Below, piece after piece: positions 40,147 through 49,920 of a DNA stretch of 64,000 nt; the first letter of the stretch is position 1, and every line of letters begins with the position of its first letter. The translations under genes were made by a program, and so were the position numbers. The notes beneath the pieces are model-generated. The model ran no database searches. It worked only from the letters and a program-made list of their open reading frames with translations, and had not been told where the DNA came from. Source of the DNA: Colwellia sp. PAMC 21821 (GTDB lineage Bacteria; Pseudomonadota; Gammaproteobacteria; Enterobacterales; Alteromonadaceae); the NCBI RefSeq assembly GCF_002077175.1, contig NZ_CP014943.1, forward strand, positions 372,001 through 436,000, in the 5' to 3' direction.

Positions 40147-40882
40147 GATGCTAACTATGTATGATTCCGCGTTATTAATTACGGCTTTATTGGCAGTTAC
40201 CGCAGGCGCGGCACTGCAAAGCATGGCTGGATTTGGCTTAGCTGTGGTAGCCGCACCTATTTTGGTATTAATCAACCCGGCGCTGCTACCCGTGCCTATA
40301 TTGGCACTGGGTTGTATATTGTCGCTTTTGAATTGTATACGTTATCGACAGCAACTACATTTTACTAATATACGCATAGCACTACTGGCTCGGATCCCCG
40401 GCTCTATTATTGGTGTGGTTTTGTTAACCTTGCTACCATCGGCATTTTTCTCGATAAGTTTTTCATTATTAATTATGTTGTCTGTGCTGTTAACTTATCA
40501 ACATATCAATATTACTCACAGCCTTAGAAACTTAGCTTGGGCAGGATTTTTTTCAGGATTAATGGGAACCACGACCTCCGTTGGCGGGCCACCTATTGCT
40601 CTAGCGTATCAAAATAGTGCATTGGGCATCGCCAGAGCAGAACTATCGCTTTATTTCTTAATAGGTACATTAATGTCCCTGGTATTATTATATTGGTCTG
40701 GCAATACTAATTATTATCAACTACAGCTTACTTTACCGCTAATTCCCGCTGTATGTATGGGCTTTGGCTTATCTTTACTGCTAAATAAATACTTTATTCA
40801 AGCCTATTTAAAGCCCTTAATTGCCATACTGTCAGTCAGTTCATGTTGCCTTATTCTATTTAAAACTATCAGTAATTTATAA
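40145..40882 (+). CDS. TauE/SafE family sulfite/organosulfur exporter
   Basis: Inner-membrane protein of 245 aa with about 7-8 hydrophobic helices. The N-terminal LQSMAGFGLAVVAAPILVLINP and the central GFFSGLMGTTTSVGGPPIALAYQNS repeat the TauE/SafE signature (AGxxG...P). Members export sulfite, sulfoacetate or related anions, but the substrate here is not inferable. Several in-frame ATGs compete at the start (40145, 40148, 40157), and no ribosome-binding site stands out because the 12-bp array runs into the gene. Confidence 0.83.
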   Translation: MMLTMYDSALLITALLAVTAGAALQSMAGFGLAVVAAPILVLINPALLPVPILALGCILSLLNCIRYRQQLHFTNIRIALLARIPGSIIGVVLLTLLPSAFFSISFSLLIMLSVLLTYQHINITHSLRNLAWAGFFSGLMGTTTSVGGPPIALAYQNSALGIARAELSLYFLIGTLMSLVLLYWSGNTNYYQLQLTLPLIPAVCMGFGLSLLLNKYFIQAYLKPLIAILSVSSCCLILFKTISNL

Positions 40883-40928
40883 CGATATTGTTAAGCTCAA
40901 CATGAATATGGAAATAACAAGGACAAAT

Positions 40929-40981
40929 AAAAAAGTCTCTATAATCATTAGATTAAGCTAATAACTATAGAGACTTTTTTA
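40929..40981. terminator. Bidirectional terminator between TauE gene and MFS gene
   Basis: Arms AAAAAGTCTCTATA / TATAGAGACTTTTT with a 22-nt loop between the two convergent genes. Confidence 0.85.
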
Positions 40982-41040
40982 TTTGCTTACCGAAGATAGT
41001 ATTTTGCAACTTCAGTTTTAACCGAGTTTACGAGCTTAAC

Positions 41041-42561
41041 TTACGAAGAAACAGTTGGTCCTGAATGCTCTATTGCATTAGCAAAATCTGGATCTGCCTC
41101 TGATAATGCTGCTAATAATTCTGCTGAATGCGCAGGTATAATTTTGCTCATTGCGTGATAGAGATTTAAAACATTTATATTGGCTAATACTGCCAGCGCT
41201 TCGGCCACTTCTATTCCGCGCTGTGCATTCACTTTAGCTATAACTAACGCTAACTCTACTGCAAGTTCTGGATCGGTTGTTGCCACCATTAACGTTGTTT
41301 CAACTTCTGCACAAGGCAAGTGTTGAGGCTCGTGATACTCGGTTCGAGGATCAAGCTCAACAGCGGAAGTAATAACCGAACCTTGCATCACAAAATGCTC
41401 TTGTTCTTCTATTGGTAAGGCTGCGCGCACTGTCATTCGAAAAACAACAAAACAGGCTAACGAAAACTGCACAAAGGCTAGGAAATAAAATAATGCCGAA
41501 CCACCAAATTTTTCCATCACAAGCGACGCCGAATACGGGCCTAAAACACCCCCTAAGGCAAACGCTAAAATCATAGATGACATGGCGGAAACAATTTCAC
41601 TTTGCTTTAGCTTATCAAGCGCTTCAGTAATACTTAATGGATAAGTACAAGCGATAATGCCACAGGTGATACCTGTCGCTAAAAACACTGCCCATGTGAT
41701 CCCCAACGGGGCTAATAATGTTACTGCGATGCCAGCACTGGCTGAGATTAATAACAGCACAAATAAAACCGTACGACGGTCAAACCTGTCTGATAAAAAA
41801 CCAACAGGAAACTGTAAAACAAAAGCCCCGAATATAGCAGCGCCCATATAAAGCGAGAGTTGAAAGCCAGTGATATCAAACTCTTTTGCAAATACCGGCA
41901 ATAAGTTAAAAATAGCAGAATAAAGTATACCTGATATCAAGCAACTTACGACGCCAAGTGGCGACCGTTTATATAACAAGCGCAACGACATCGAACTAAA
42001 TTCTTCAATTACTGGCCCCGGATGACTGCTCATTACTACAGGAATAACCGCGATACACATTAAGATACCAGCAATAACAAAAAGCATATTATCTTGCGGG
42101 CTACCAACGTTGATAAAAAATTGTCCACCAAAAAGCCCAGCTAAAACAACGGCATTGTATATAGCTAATACTTGACCACGAGTTTCTTTACTTGAACTAT
42201 CGCTTAACCAACTTTCCATCGCGGTAAACGCGCAAGCAATACAAAAGCCCATCACTATTCGCATTGCGCCCCAAAGCGCTGCATCTGAATAAAGGCTGCA
42301 CAGTAATATACTTACCGCGCCTAATGACACACAACCAGCAAACATACGAATATGCCCGGCTCTTTTGATTAAACTCGTACTATAGAGTGCACCTATTAAT
42401 AAACCGACATAATAGAGCGATAAAACAACACCGATAGTTTCTGTATTCAAGCCGTCTAAATTCATTCTTACTGGTAATAAAACATTAATCAGACCAATAC
42501 CTGACAATAAAATGAAACAACTTAAAAATAGAGAAAACAGCGATACAAACGTTTTACGCAC
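41041..42561 (-). CDS. MFS transporter (YcaD-like)
   Basis: Major facilitator superfamily protein of 506 aa with 12 probable helices (residues 1 to about 400) and a soluble acidic C-terminal tail (about 400-506). It shows GALYSTSLIKRAGHIRMF (loop 2-3), FCIACAFTAMESWLSD (helix 4) and GFLSDRFDRRTVLF (loop 8-9, the second MFS signature). The pattern resembles E. coli YcaD-type carriers. A terminator at 42591-42620 separates it from the upstream operon, so it may be transcribed independently. Substrate unknown. Confidence 0.83.
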   Translation of the reverse strand: MRKTFVSLFSLFLSCFILLSGIGLINVLLPVRMNLDGLNTETIGVVLSLYYVGLLIGALYSTSLIKRAGHIRMFAGCVSLGAVSILLCSLYSDAALWGAMRIVMGFCIACAFTAMESWLSDSSSKETRGQVLAIYNAVVLAGLFGGQFFINVGSPQDNMLFVIAGILMCIAVIPVVMSSHPGPVIEEFSSMSLRLLYKRSPLGVVSCLISGILYSAIFNLLPVFAKEFDITGFQLSLYMGAAIFGAFVLQFPVGFLSDRFDRRTVLFVLLLISASAGIAVTLLAPLGITWAVFLATGITCGIIACTYPLSITEALDKLKQSEIVSAMSSMILAFALGGVLGPYSASLVMEKFGGSALFYFLAFVQFSLACFVVFRMTVRAALPIEEQEHFVMQGSVITSAVELDPRTEYHEPQHLPCAEVETTLMVATTDPELAVELALVIAKVNAQRGIEVAEALAVLANINVLNLYHAMSKIIPAHSAELLAALSEADPDFANAIEHSGPTVSS

Positions 42562-42590
42562 AGAACTTCCTTCATGGAGTTATTTAAAGC

Positions 42591-42620
42591 AAAAAAAACT
42601 GGCAATATGCCAGTTTTTTA
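42591..42620 (-). terminator. Terminator of the ALDH-M19-BCCT-RidA operon
   Basis: Stem ACTGGCA / TGCCAGT with a 3-nt loop, flanked by A-run and T-run; it lies about 60 bp after the RidA stop and just upstream of the MFS gene. Confidence 0.85.
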
Positions 42621-42680
42621 ATTTTAGTGAAAGTTAAATCACTTATTAATTCGCGTTATAACAAAAGTATAAAGATTTAG

Positions 42681-43055
42681 TTATGGAACGGCAGCATAAG
42701 CGACAACTTCACAAAGCATTTCTTCACGCGCTAAACCGGCAACAATCATCGCTGCTCGGTTTGGGTAGGGCGCTTGAAAATATTCAGCGTAAACTTTATT
42801 AAATACTGGTAATTGATCTCTAGCAGTCACATAGATAAGGACTTGAGTCACATCATCCATAGTTAAATTTGCCGCTTCAATAGTGTGCTTAAAATTTTCC
42901 ATCGTTTGACGCGCTTGTGCTTCTATACCACCTTCAACTACGTTACCTTCAACATCAATCGGGATTTGAGCTGTAGATAATGTGCCGTTAGCAATAATTG
43001 CCCATTCTAAAGGGGCTTTAGATGCAAAAAGTTCAGTTTTTACGGGTGTTTTCAT
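42681..43055 (-). CDS. RidA family protein
   Basis: Small trimeric RidA/YjgF/YER057c/UK114 protein of 124 aa. Family members deaminate reactive enamine/imine intermediates made by PLP or FAD enzymes. It shows NGTLSTAQIPIDVEGNVV, TMENFKHTIEAANLTMDDV, and the C-terminal PNRAAMIVAGLAREEMLCEVVAYA with the conserved Arg and Glu. It is the last gene of the catabolic operon, which suggests that the pathway generates an imine. Confidence 0.88.
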   Translation of the reverse strand: MKTPVKTELFASKAPLEWAIIANGTLSTAQIPIDVEGNVVEGGIEAQARQTMENFKHTIEAANLTMDDVTQVLIYVTARDQLPVFNKVYAEYFQAPYPNRAAMIVAGLAREEMLCEVVAYAAVP

Positions 43056-43162
43056 GTTCTTTTTCTCTATTAAATTAAATTATAATTCGATGACATCATG
43101 CTAGAACAGGCAGTAACTTTGCGAGGTAAAAGCATTCATTGTCATCAAGTTTGAAAAATTTG

Positions 43163-44722
43163 TTATAAACCCTGCTCATCAGCCATTTTTCTAGCGATTT
43201 GTGGCGCATTCCACAATGACGGCAATAAAACGAATGACACCGGTACTGCGGTAACCACAATAAATGATTGTAATGCCGATATACCCCCAGAGCCGATTGA
43301 TATAAGTAGTGCAGCCATTACACCCATAATTATGCCCCAAAATACACGTAGTGAACTTTTTGGCGAGTCAGTTCCTGTCATCACCATAGAGACAGAGAAC
43401 GTCATAGAATCACCTGTTGTGGCAACAAAAATGGTTGTTAAAATTAAGAACAGCACAGATATAACGCCGCCCATTGGCAACTGCTCGGTAATTGCCAGCA
43501 GTGCTGCGGGTAAATTAAAGCCAGTAAAAGGTTCAGAAATAACACCTGGGTTAGCTAACTCAAACGCGAGTCCGCTGCCACCTACAATAGTGAACCAGAA
43601 ACAAGTAATAATAGGCGCAACAACAGAAATCAGGATAATCATTTCTCGAATTGTTCGGCCTCTTGAGATACGCGCAACGAACATAGCCATTAACGGACCG
43701 TAGCCTAAGAACCATCCCCAAAAGAACACTGTCCACCAATCTAACCAAGCTGGATTAGCACGGAATGTCGCCATAGGAATAAATTGGTCAATATAAATAC
43801 CGAACGAATGAAGGTAGCTATCAAAAATAAATGTCGTTGGGCCGAATATTAAGATAAAGGCCATTAACAGCACCGCTAAAATAACATTGGCTCGACTTAA
43901 AATTTGAATACCTTTAGTGACACCACTTACCGCAGATAGGGTATAGATACAAATTAAACCAAACAAAATGGCTAGCTGGGTAGTATAAGTATCAGGAATA
44001 CCAAACAGTTTCTCTAAACCAAAACTTACCTGTAAACCAAGAAAGCCAATCGGGCCGACCGTGCCAGCAACAACAGCGACAACACAGCACGAGTCAACAA
44101 TAGTACCAAAGGCGCCTTTCATCACTTTATCGCCAAAAACTGGATATAATAAAGTACGTGGTTTTAAAGGGAGACCTTTCTCGTAATGCAGGTACATAAA
44201 AACAATACCCGTTAAGCTGCCTAATATTGCCCACGCTAAAAAGCCCCAATGCATAAAGCTTTGTGCTAAAGCATTATAAGCGGCATCGACTGTACCTGAC
44301 TCACCGCCAAACAATGGTGGTGGCGAAGTAAAATGTGCCATCGGCTCAGCGGCAGCCCAAAATACGCCTCCGCCAGCAAGCAATGTACACATAATAATAG
44401 AAACCCACTTAAACCGAGAAATTTCAGGTGACTTAATACCACCTAAAACCACAGAGCCTGTGCGACCTACCGCTAGAAAAATCCCAATAACGAACGTTAA
44501 AAGTAATAACACTTGCCAATATGCACCAAATAACTTGGTGGAAGAAGCGAACGCTGTATTAACCCAGCTAGACATCATCTTGATATCGTACAGCGCCAAA
44601 ACAGCAAACAATACAAGGGCTCCACCACTGATCAAAAATACGGGTATATCTACACCCTCTAAAAATTTGATCCCCGGTTTTGCAACTTCTTCACTTTCCG
44701 CAATATTTTTAGCAGTATTCAT
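43163..44722 (-). CDS. BCCT family transporter (betaine/carnitine/choline type)
   Basis: Sodium- or proton-coupled carrier for quaternary ammonium and related zwitterions. 519 aa with 12 probable helices; TM3-like GGGVFWAAAEPMAHF and the TM8-region WTVFFWGWFLGYGPLMAMFV followed by ARISRGRTIREM are BCCT hallmarks, as is TTGDSMTFSVSMVMTG near the end. The GMGIG motif seen in sodium-coupled BetP is not present. Its place between ALDH/M19-like and RidA genes implies it imports the operon's substrate. Confidence 0.9.
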   Translation of the reverse strand: MNTAKNIAESEEVAKPGIKFLEGVDIPVFLISGGALVLFAVLALYDIKMMSSWVNTAFASSTKLFGAYWQVLLLLTFVIGIFLAVGRTGSVVLGGIKSPEISRFKWVSIIMCTLLAGGGVFWAAAEPMAHFTSPPPLFGGESGTVDAAYNALAQSFMHWGFLAWAILGSLTGIVFMYLHYEKGLPLKPRTLLYPVFGDKVMKGAFGTIVDSCCVVAVVAGTVGPIGFLGLQVSFGLEKLFGIPDTYTTQLAILFGLICIYTLSAVSGVTKGIQILSRANVILAVLLMAFILIFGPTTFIFDSYLHSFGIYIDQFIPMATFRANPAWLDWWTVFFWGWFLGYGPLMAMFVARISRGRTIREMIILISVVAPIITCFWFTIVGGSGLAFELANPGVISEPFTGFNLPAALLAITEQLPMGGVISVLFLILTTIFVATTGDSMTFSVSMVMTGTDSPKSSLRVFWGIIMGVMAALLISIGSGGISALQSFIVVTAVPVSFVLLPSLWNAPQIARKMADEQGL

Positions 44723-44815
44723 TGTTGTCCCCTATTGGTGCTTTTATATTTATAGTTATAGGTATTGTTATATTTTATAAAACTCTATTAACTCATTGAT
44801 TAAGCGCTATTAAAA

Positions 44816-45814
44816 TTAGCCCTTAAACACTTGAGGTTTTAAGCCTTTATCCAGAAGGTTCAGCCAATTTAACCCCATGACTTTGGCAATATCCTCTGCC
44901 TTAAAACCTCTATCTTGTAATCCTTGTGTTATATTTGGAAAATCGCGACTGTCACGAAACCAAGAGAGTGGTCTTGGCCAGTCAGCATTGGCTTTTGAGC
45001 CTTCGCCATAGTCCATTTCTTTTGACCAACGACCATTACGCATCCACTCAAGTACTGATAATGGTTGGTCTTGGCATAAATCTGTCCCTATGCCAATATT
45101 ATCAATCCCCATAAGGTCTGCTGTATCGGCAACCATGTTGCAAAAATCGTCTAATGTGCAATCTGGGCCATTTTTTAAGTGGAACGGATACAAACTAAAG
45201 CCCAATAATCCACCCGACTCACCTAGCGCTTTTAACACCGTGTCAGATTTATTACGTTTTGCTTCATGAAAACTATTCGGGTTGGCATGCGAGATAACAA
45301 TGGGACGCTCAGAAATATCAATCGCCTCCAAGGTACTACGCTCTCCGCTGTGGCTCATATCAACCAACATACCAACACGGTTCATTTCTTTAATGACTTG
45401 TTTACCAAAGCGTGTAACACCACTGTCTTCTGCTTCATAACAACCACAAGCCAGTAAGCTTTGGTTGTTATAAGTCAGCTGCATAATCATCAAGTTGAGC
45501 TCACGCATGATCTCAACCATTGAAATATCATCTTCGATAGGCGAACAGTTTTGTGCGCCAAACATCACGCCAACTTTGCCTAATTTTTTAGCTAAAAGAA
45601 TATCCGCAGCACTTTTTACTGGCATGATTAAATCGTGATTGTGCTCAAAATGTCGATTCCAATCCCCCATACGCAATAGCGTTTCGCGAATTTGTTCGTG
45701 ATATACCACGGTGACATGCACCATGGTGACACCACCTTCTTTAAGCTGTTGAAAAATAGACCGGTTCCAGTTGGAATACTGCAATCCATCAATGACAATA
45801 AGATCGTTATGCAT
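44816..45814 (-). CDS. M19 (renal dipeptidase)-like protein with altered metal site
   Basis: Amidohydrolase-fold protein of the membrane dipeptidase family, 332 aa from ATG 45814 (GGGTGA ribosome-binding site; a GTG three codons upstream is less likely). The usual N-terminal HxD is replaced (VIDGLQYSNW), and the bridging Glu position reads GAQN. The later ligands remain: VDMSHSG, ISHANPN and GIGTDLCQD. A similar subfamily occurs in the dimethylglycine-catabolism region of Pseudomonas, so a role other than dipeptide hydrolysis is likely. There is no signal peptide. It starts 14 bp after the ALDH stop. Confidence 0.8.
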   Translation of the reverse strand: MHNDLIVIDGLQYSNWNRSIFQQLKEGGVTMVHVTVVYHEQIRETLLRMGDWNRHFEHNHDLIMPVKSAADILLAKKLGKVGVMFGAQNCSPIEDDISMVEIMRELNLMIMQLTYNNQSLLACGCYEAEDSGVTRFGKQVIKEMNRVGMLVDMSHSGERSTLEAIDISERPIVISHANPNSFHEAKRNKSDTVLKALGESGGLLGFSLYPFHLKNGPDCTLDDFCNMVADTADLMGIDNIGIGTDLCQDQPLSVLEWMRNGRWSKEMDYGEGSKANADWPRPLSWFRDSRDFPNITQGLQDRGFKAEDIAKVMGLNWLNLLDKGLKPQVFKG

Positions 45815-45828
45815 AGTAATCACCCAGT

Positions 45829-47271
45829 TTATGAACGGATATAAGTGGTTTTAACGATGGTGTAAAATTCTTTTGCGTAGCTACCCATTTCACGAGAGCC
45901 AAAGCTAGAGTCTTTGCGGCCACCAAAAGGTACGTGGTAATCAGTTCCAGCCGTAGGTAAATTAACCATCACACAACCTGTTTGAGCATTACGTTTGAAG
46001 TGGGTTGCTGATTTAAGCGATTGTGTACAAATACCGCCAACTAAACCGTAATTAGTGTCGTTCAGTGTGGCTAACGCTTCGTCATAATCTTTAACTTTAA
46101 TTACGCAGGCGATTGGTGCAAAAGCTTCTTCGCGGTTAATCGTCATGTCATTCGTGGTTTCAGTAAACAACGCTGGCGTTAAGTAGTAGCCTTCTGTTTC
46201 TTCAGTAATAACTTCGCCGCCACTTACTAATTTACCGCCTTCTTTTTTGGCAATTTCAATATAGTTAAGGTTTTGCTTCATCTGACGAGCATCTGCAACC
46301 GCACCAATATGAACACCTTCACGTAATGGATGACCGACCACCAATTGCTTCATTCTTGCAACTACCGCGTCAACAAAACGATCATGTATACCTTCAGTGA
46401 CAATTAAACGTGATGACGCGGTACATTTTTGACCGGTACCAAAGAAAGCGCCACCTACTGCACACTCAACGGCATTATCTAGATCGGCATCATCAAGCAC
46501 GACTAAAGCATTTTTACTGCCCATTTCTAATTGGCATTTCACGAGGTTTGCTGCCGTTGCAATGGCAACTTTACGACCTGTTTCCAACGAACCAGTAAAC
46601 GTTAATGCGTTAATTTTTGTCGAGTTAATTAACAAATCACCCACTGCAGCACCGGGTCCCATAACAAGATTAAAGGTTCCTGCTGGTAAGCCTTGACGAG
46701 AGATAATTTCAGTTAATGCCCATGCGCTAGCAGGTACTTGGTTTGCTGGTTTTAAAACAACCGCATTACCAAAAGCTAATGCCGGTGCAATTTTCCAAGC
46801 GGCTGTTGCCAAAGGAAAGTTCCAAGGGGTAATAATACCAACAACACCCACTGGCTCTCTGCGCGTTTCAATTTCAATACCAGGGCGAACTGAATCAGCA
46901 GTTTCGCCCATTTGGCGTAATACTTCAGCAGCATAATAATGAAAAAATTGACCTGAACGGTATATTTCACCAGCGCCTTCAGGTAATGTTTTACCTTCTT
47001 CGCGGGCTAACAATTTACCTAATTCGTCTTTACGTGCAATAAGCTCATCACCAATGGCCATTAACACAGAATAACGTTGCTCTAAGCCACTTTCTTGCCA
47101 AGCAAGCTGACCAACAATTGCTGCGTCTAATGCTTGTTCTACTTGATTTGTGTCGGCTTGTGCGTACTGGCCAATAATGTCACTGGTGTCGGCAGGGCTA
47201 ATATTAGTTAATGAGCTCGCGCCCTCTACCCATTCACCATTAATAAAATTACAAAAAATTGATTCAGACAT
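45829..47271 (-). CDS. NAD(P)-dependent aldehyde dehydrogenase
   Basis: Cytosolic enzyme oxidising an aldehyde to the carboxylic acid, 480 aa. ATG 47271 is preferred because GGAGG lies six bases before it; ATG 47283 would place that site inside the coding sequence. Landmarks are TPWNFPLATAAWKIAPALA, catalytic Glu in LEMGSKNALVV and catalytic Cys in FGTGQKCTASSRLIV. This resembles the alpha-ketoglutarate semialdehyde / succinate semialdehyde group, but the substrate cannot be fixed. It is the first gene of the operon and is divergent from the LysR gene (about 90 bp apart). Confidence 0.9.
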   Translation of the reverse strand: MSESIFCNFINGEWVEGASSLTNISPADTSDIIGQYAQADTNQVEQALDAAIVGQLAWQESGLEQRYSVLMAIGDELIARKDELGKLLAREEGKTLPEGAGEIYRSGQFFHYYAAEVLRQMGETADSVRPGIEIETRREPVGVVGIITPWNFPLATAAWKIAPALAFGNAVVLKPANQVPASAWALTEIISRQGLPAGTFNLVMGPGAAVGDLLINSTKINALTFTGSLETGRKVAIATAANLVKCQLEMGSKNALVVLDDADLDNAVECAVGGAFFGTGQKCTASSRLIVTEGIHDRFVDAVVARMKQLVVGHPLREGVHIGAVADARQMKQNLNYIEIAKKEGGKLVSGGEVITEETEGYYLTPALFTETTNDMTINREEAFAPIACVIKVKDYDEALATLNDTNYGLVGGICTQSLKSATHFKRNAQTGCVMVNLPTAGTDYHVPFGGRKDSSFGSREMGSYAKEFYTIVKTTYIRS

Positions 47272-47361
47272 AAATACCTCCATAAAATAATTGAAGCTAT
47301 TATAGTTAGCATGCTTTAATAATAAAAATTAATAAAAACTATCCCTTGATAAGGAATGCTT

Positions 47362-48270
47362 ATGGCAATGCCAGAATTCAAAATTGCACAATTACGACAC
47401 TTTGTATGGGTGGCTGAATTACGCGGCTTTCACAATGCAGCAGAAAAAGCTTGTCGGACCCAGCCCGCCATATCGTTGTCAATTAGAGACTTGGAAAATA
47501 AGCTTTCAACACACCTGTTTGAAAAAAGAAATGCCAAAACAACGGTAACGACATTAACGCCTTTTGGCCGTTACTTTTTACCAAAAGCGAAAGAGTTAAT
47601 TGCCCATCACGACAATATTGCTCAAGACATGGCGCTAATGAGCGAGCATAAAACTGGGCATTTAAGACTAGCATCTGTCCCTTCAATCGCCTGTCATATG
47701 TTACCCGAACTGCTATCTGAGTTTATTGCTGACTCACCAGATTTACATATAAGTTTTTTCGATGACAGTTCAGAAGCAGTACTACGTAAAGTTGAAAAAA
47801 GACAAGTAGATATTGGCATTGCTAGCTTGCCACATGAGCATGAACATTCCGGCATTGAATTCACCCCTATTTGGCAAGATCAAATAGGCTTAGTATGCCC
47901 AGTAAATCATCCATTAGCAGAAGCCGAAGAAATACATTGGAAAGAACTACGAAAACATCGGTTAATTCGAAATGGCACATCACGGTTATTAGAAGGCACA
48001 GAAGCCGAACCGTTACTCAAAGATTCACAGTTTCTTATTTCTAACATGTTGTCATTAATCGCCATGCTAGAAGTGGGTTTAGGCGTGACTACATTGCCTT
48101 GGTTCGCCTTCCCTAAAGAAAGTAAAAAATTACGATTCATCCCGCTAACTACGCCGAAAATCATTAGAAAAATCGGTATTGTGCAGCTAAGTAACAAAAC
48201 ATTATCACCGGCAGCAGCGGCATTATTAGCCTTTATATTAAAAAAATCAGCAATAGCAGAAAACGACTAA
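47362..48270 (+). CDS. LysR family transcriptional regulator
   Basis: Regulator of about 302 aa. The N-terminal winged HTH is clear (FKIAQLRHFVWVAELRGFHN, ACRTQPAISLSIRDLENKL, THLFEKR), followed by an inducer-binding domain (HLRLASVPSIACHMLPELLS onwards). ATG 47362 is preferred since AAGG lies 7 bases upstream; two in-frame ATGs flank it. It is divergent from the ALDH-led operon, the classical layout for a LysR activator of that operon; the ligand is likely the pathway substrate or an intermediate. Confidence 0.9.
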   Translation: MAMPEFKIAQLRHFVWVAELRGFHNAAEKACRTQPAISLSIRDLENKLSTHLFEKRNAKTTVTTLTPFGRYFLPKAKELIAHHDNIAQDMALMSEHKTGHLRLASVPSIACHMLPELLSEFIADSPDLHISFFDDSSEAVLRKVEKRQVDIGIASLPHEHEHSGIEFTPIWQDQIGLVCPVNHPLAEAEEIHWKELRKHRLIRNGTSRLLEGTEAEPLLKDSQFLISNMLSLIAMLEVGLGVTTLPWFAFPKESKKLRFIPLTTPKIIRKIGIVQLSNKTLSPAAAALLAFILKKSAIAEND

Positions 48271-48830
48271 TCAGTGCAATTAAATAGAGTAATTAGCAGC
48301 AACAACACCACAGCATTATTTGCTACAAACGCTGTCGCTGGCTGAGTAAAGTATGGCTATATTCAGTGCAATTCGGTGTGACACAAGCCCTGAGTATGCA
48401 CGATGAAAAAATTGACTTCTGTTGGTTCGAAAACCTTGTTATAAGCATCAAGTTTTCTGCTCAAATATGAGTAACCAACAGAAGCATATTCCACTGATGA
48501 ATAAGCAAGGTAAACTGCTTAGTTAGTGGAATGGTCAAGCCATAAGGCGTACAAACAGACAAAAAGTATTTGGCTGTTTCACACTGCCTACAATTTTAGC
48601 CAACTATCTGTTGCCGCTTAACGTGGAGTTGAAGCTTTATAATGACTCAAAAACAAAATTGAGCATGAACTTTTTAGTGTGCTAAATTAAATACAGCACT
48701 ACTTCCGGTGCTAAAGCGCTTCGAAATTCATCGATAATCGTGATTTGAAGCATACTTTACTTTAATTTAATTTTTTATGACTGTATTTACAGAAATGTAA
48801 ATTCTACAGTTTCGTTAGAGCCCAAGTCAT
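48271..48830. other. Intergenic region with two inverted repeats
   Basis: About 560 bp without a convincing ORF. An exact 12-bp inverted repeat CTTCTGTTGGTT / AACCAACAGAAG is separated by 45 bp (48416-48484). A second imperfect palindrome (ACTGTATTTACA / TGTAAATTCTACAGT, 48780-48810) lies 20 bp before the methyltransferase start and might be an operator. The stretch may hold the remains of a mobile element. Confidence 0.4.
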
Positions 48831-49424
48831 ATGCAACCTGCTGAGTTAGCGAAAAAGTACAATAAAATAGCCGAATGGTGGCATCAGAATCATTCTGATT
48901 CCGACTATGGTGTGGTTCAATTTAAACTTGCGCTAAACTTCTGCGCACAACATGGTCAAGCGTTGGATGTTGGTTGCGGTGCTGGTGGCAGATTTATTCG
49001 AATTCTTAAAGAAAAAGGATTTAATATTACCGGTCTAGACATCTCAGAAAAGATGGTTCATTTAGCCCAAAAAAATCATCCCGAAGATTACTTTCTCGTT
49101 CAGGATATTTGTTCTTGGGAAACAGCACAAAAATTTGACTTTATTTACGCTTGGGACAGTATTTTTCATTTACCACTTAATAAGCATCATTCGGTGATTA
49201 GTAAGCTTTGCTCACTGCTAAGTTCAGGTGGCATTTTAATGTACACATTGGGTAATGCTACAGGTGAAAATATGGACGAATGGCTTGACGATACGTTCTA
49301 TTACAGTTCTATTGGGATTAATGCTAACGCTCAATTACTATTAGATAACGGTTTAAATTTGTTGCATTTAGAACTTGATCAATATCCTGAGCGACACGTG
49401 TTTGTCGTCGCAGCAAAGCCCTAA
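48831..49424 (+). CDS. Class I SAM-dependent methyltransferase
   Basis: Small methyltransferase of 197 aa. SAM motif I is ALDVGCGAGGRFIRIL (about residues 44-59), motif II includes ITGLDISEKMVHLA (acidic Asp binding the ribose), and FDFIYAWDSIFHLPL lies at motif IV. No N-terminal extension or membrane segment. The substrate is unknown. Its placement at the edge of the accessory stretch, with no operon partner, gives no clue. Confidence 0.85.
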   Translation: MQPAELAKKYNKIAEWWHQNHSDSDYGVVQFKLALNFCAQHGQALDVGCGAGGRFIRILKEKGFNITGLDISEKMVHLAQKNHPEDYFLVQDICSWETAQKFDFIYAWDSIFHLPLNKHHSVISKLCSLLSSGGILMYTLGNATGENMDEWLDDTFYYSSIGINANAQLLLDNGLNLLHLELDQYPERHVFVVAAKP

Positions 49425-49668
49425 CAATACCTTTGAATTTAAAAGCTACATTAGGGCTTAAAATTCAACACCACATTATATTACAGCCCAAAAACTACAG
49501 CTTTAGTTCAACCTTTAGCATCATCGAACACTTAACAATGTAAAAATTTAAAGACCCAAACGTAAAGGTTTTTAATTGTTAATAGAAAATAATCCAGTTA
49601 GAGTATTTTGATTAAAAATTAATATATAAAACGAGTAATTCTATAAGAGCGTTAGCTTTTTATCATAA

Positions 49669-49920
49669 ATGGAAATAGTGATGTCTGAATCAAATGTTAA
49701 GGAAAAACGACCTGGTTTTGCTGCTTATACCTCAGTTATATTTGCTAGTGTCTTTACTGGGATCATTCTGAATGACTTTGCAAAAAACTATAGTTTTGTT
49801 ATTGGCTCATTTGATATTGTTCCTATGCTAATACGCATTATCATTATTTTTATTTTGTTTTACCCATTTAATAGTTTTTTTAGATGGTTGTACTCAGCCT
49901 CTCCAAAAAAAATAACATAA
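49669..49920 (+). CDS. Small membrane protein (83 aa or 79 aa)
   Basis: Unrecognised protein with two probable membrane helices (about residues 20-38 and 53-70) and a basic end. The start is ATG 49669 or ATG 49681; the second has GGAA upstream. No conserved motif was identified. It lies just left of the MITE carrying the IS. Confidence 0.5.
   Translation: MEIVMSESNVKEKRPGFAAYTSVIFASVFTGIILNDFAKNYSFVIGSFDIVPMLIRIIIIFILFYPFNSFFRWLYSASPKKIT

Noticed and set aside
39873..40164. Two overlapping ORFs of 73 and 88 aa with tetrapeptide repeats
   Set aside because: Both are by-products of the 12-bp array, which keeps frames open; no ribosome-binding site or domain supports either.
42681..44722. Known glycine betaine or carnitine degradation cluster
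   Set aside because: BCCT and ALDH genes fit, but no Rieske oxygenase, methyltransferase or dimethylglycine dehydrogenase is present, so no named pathway can be assigned.
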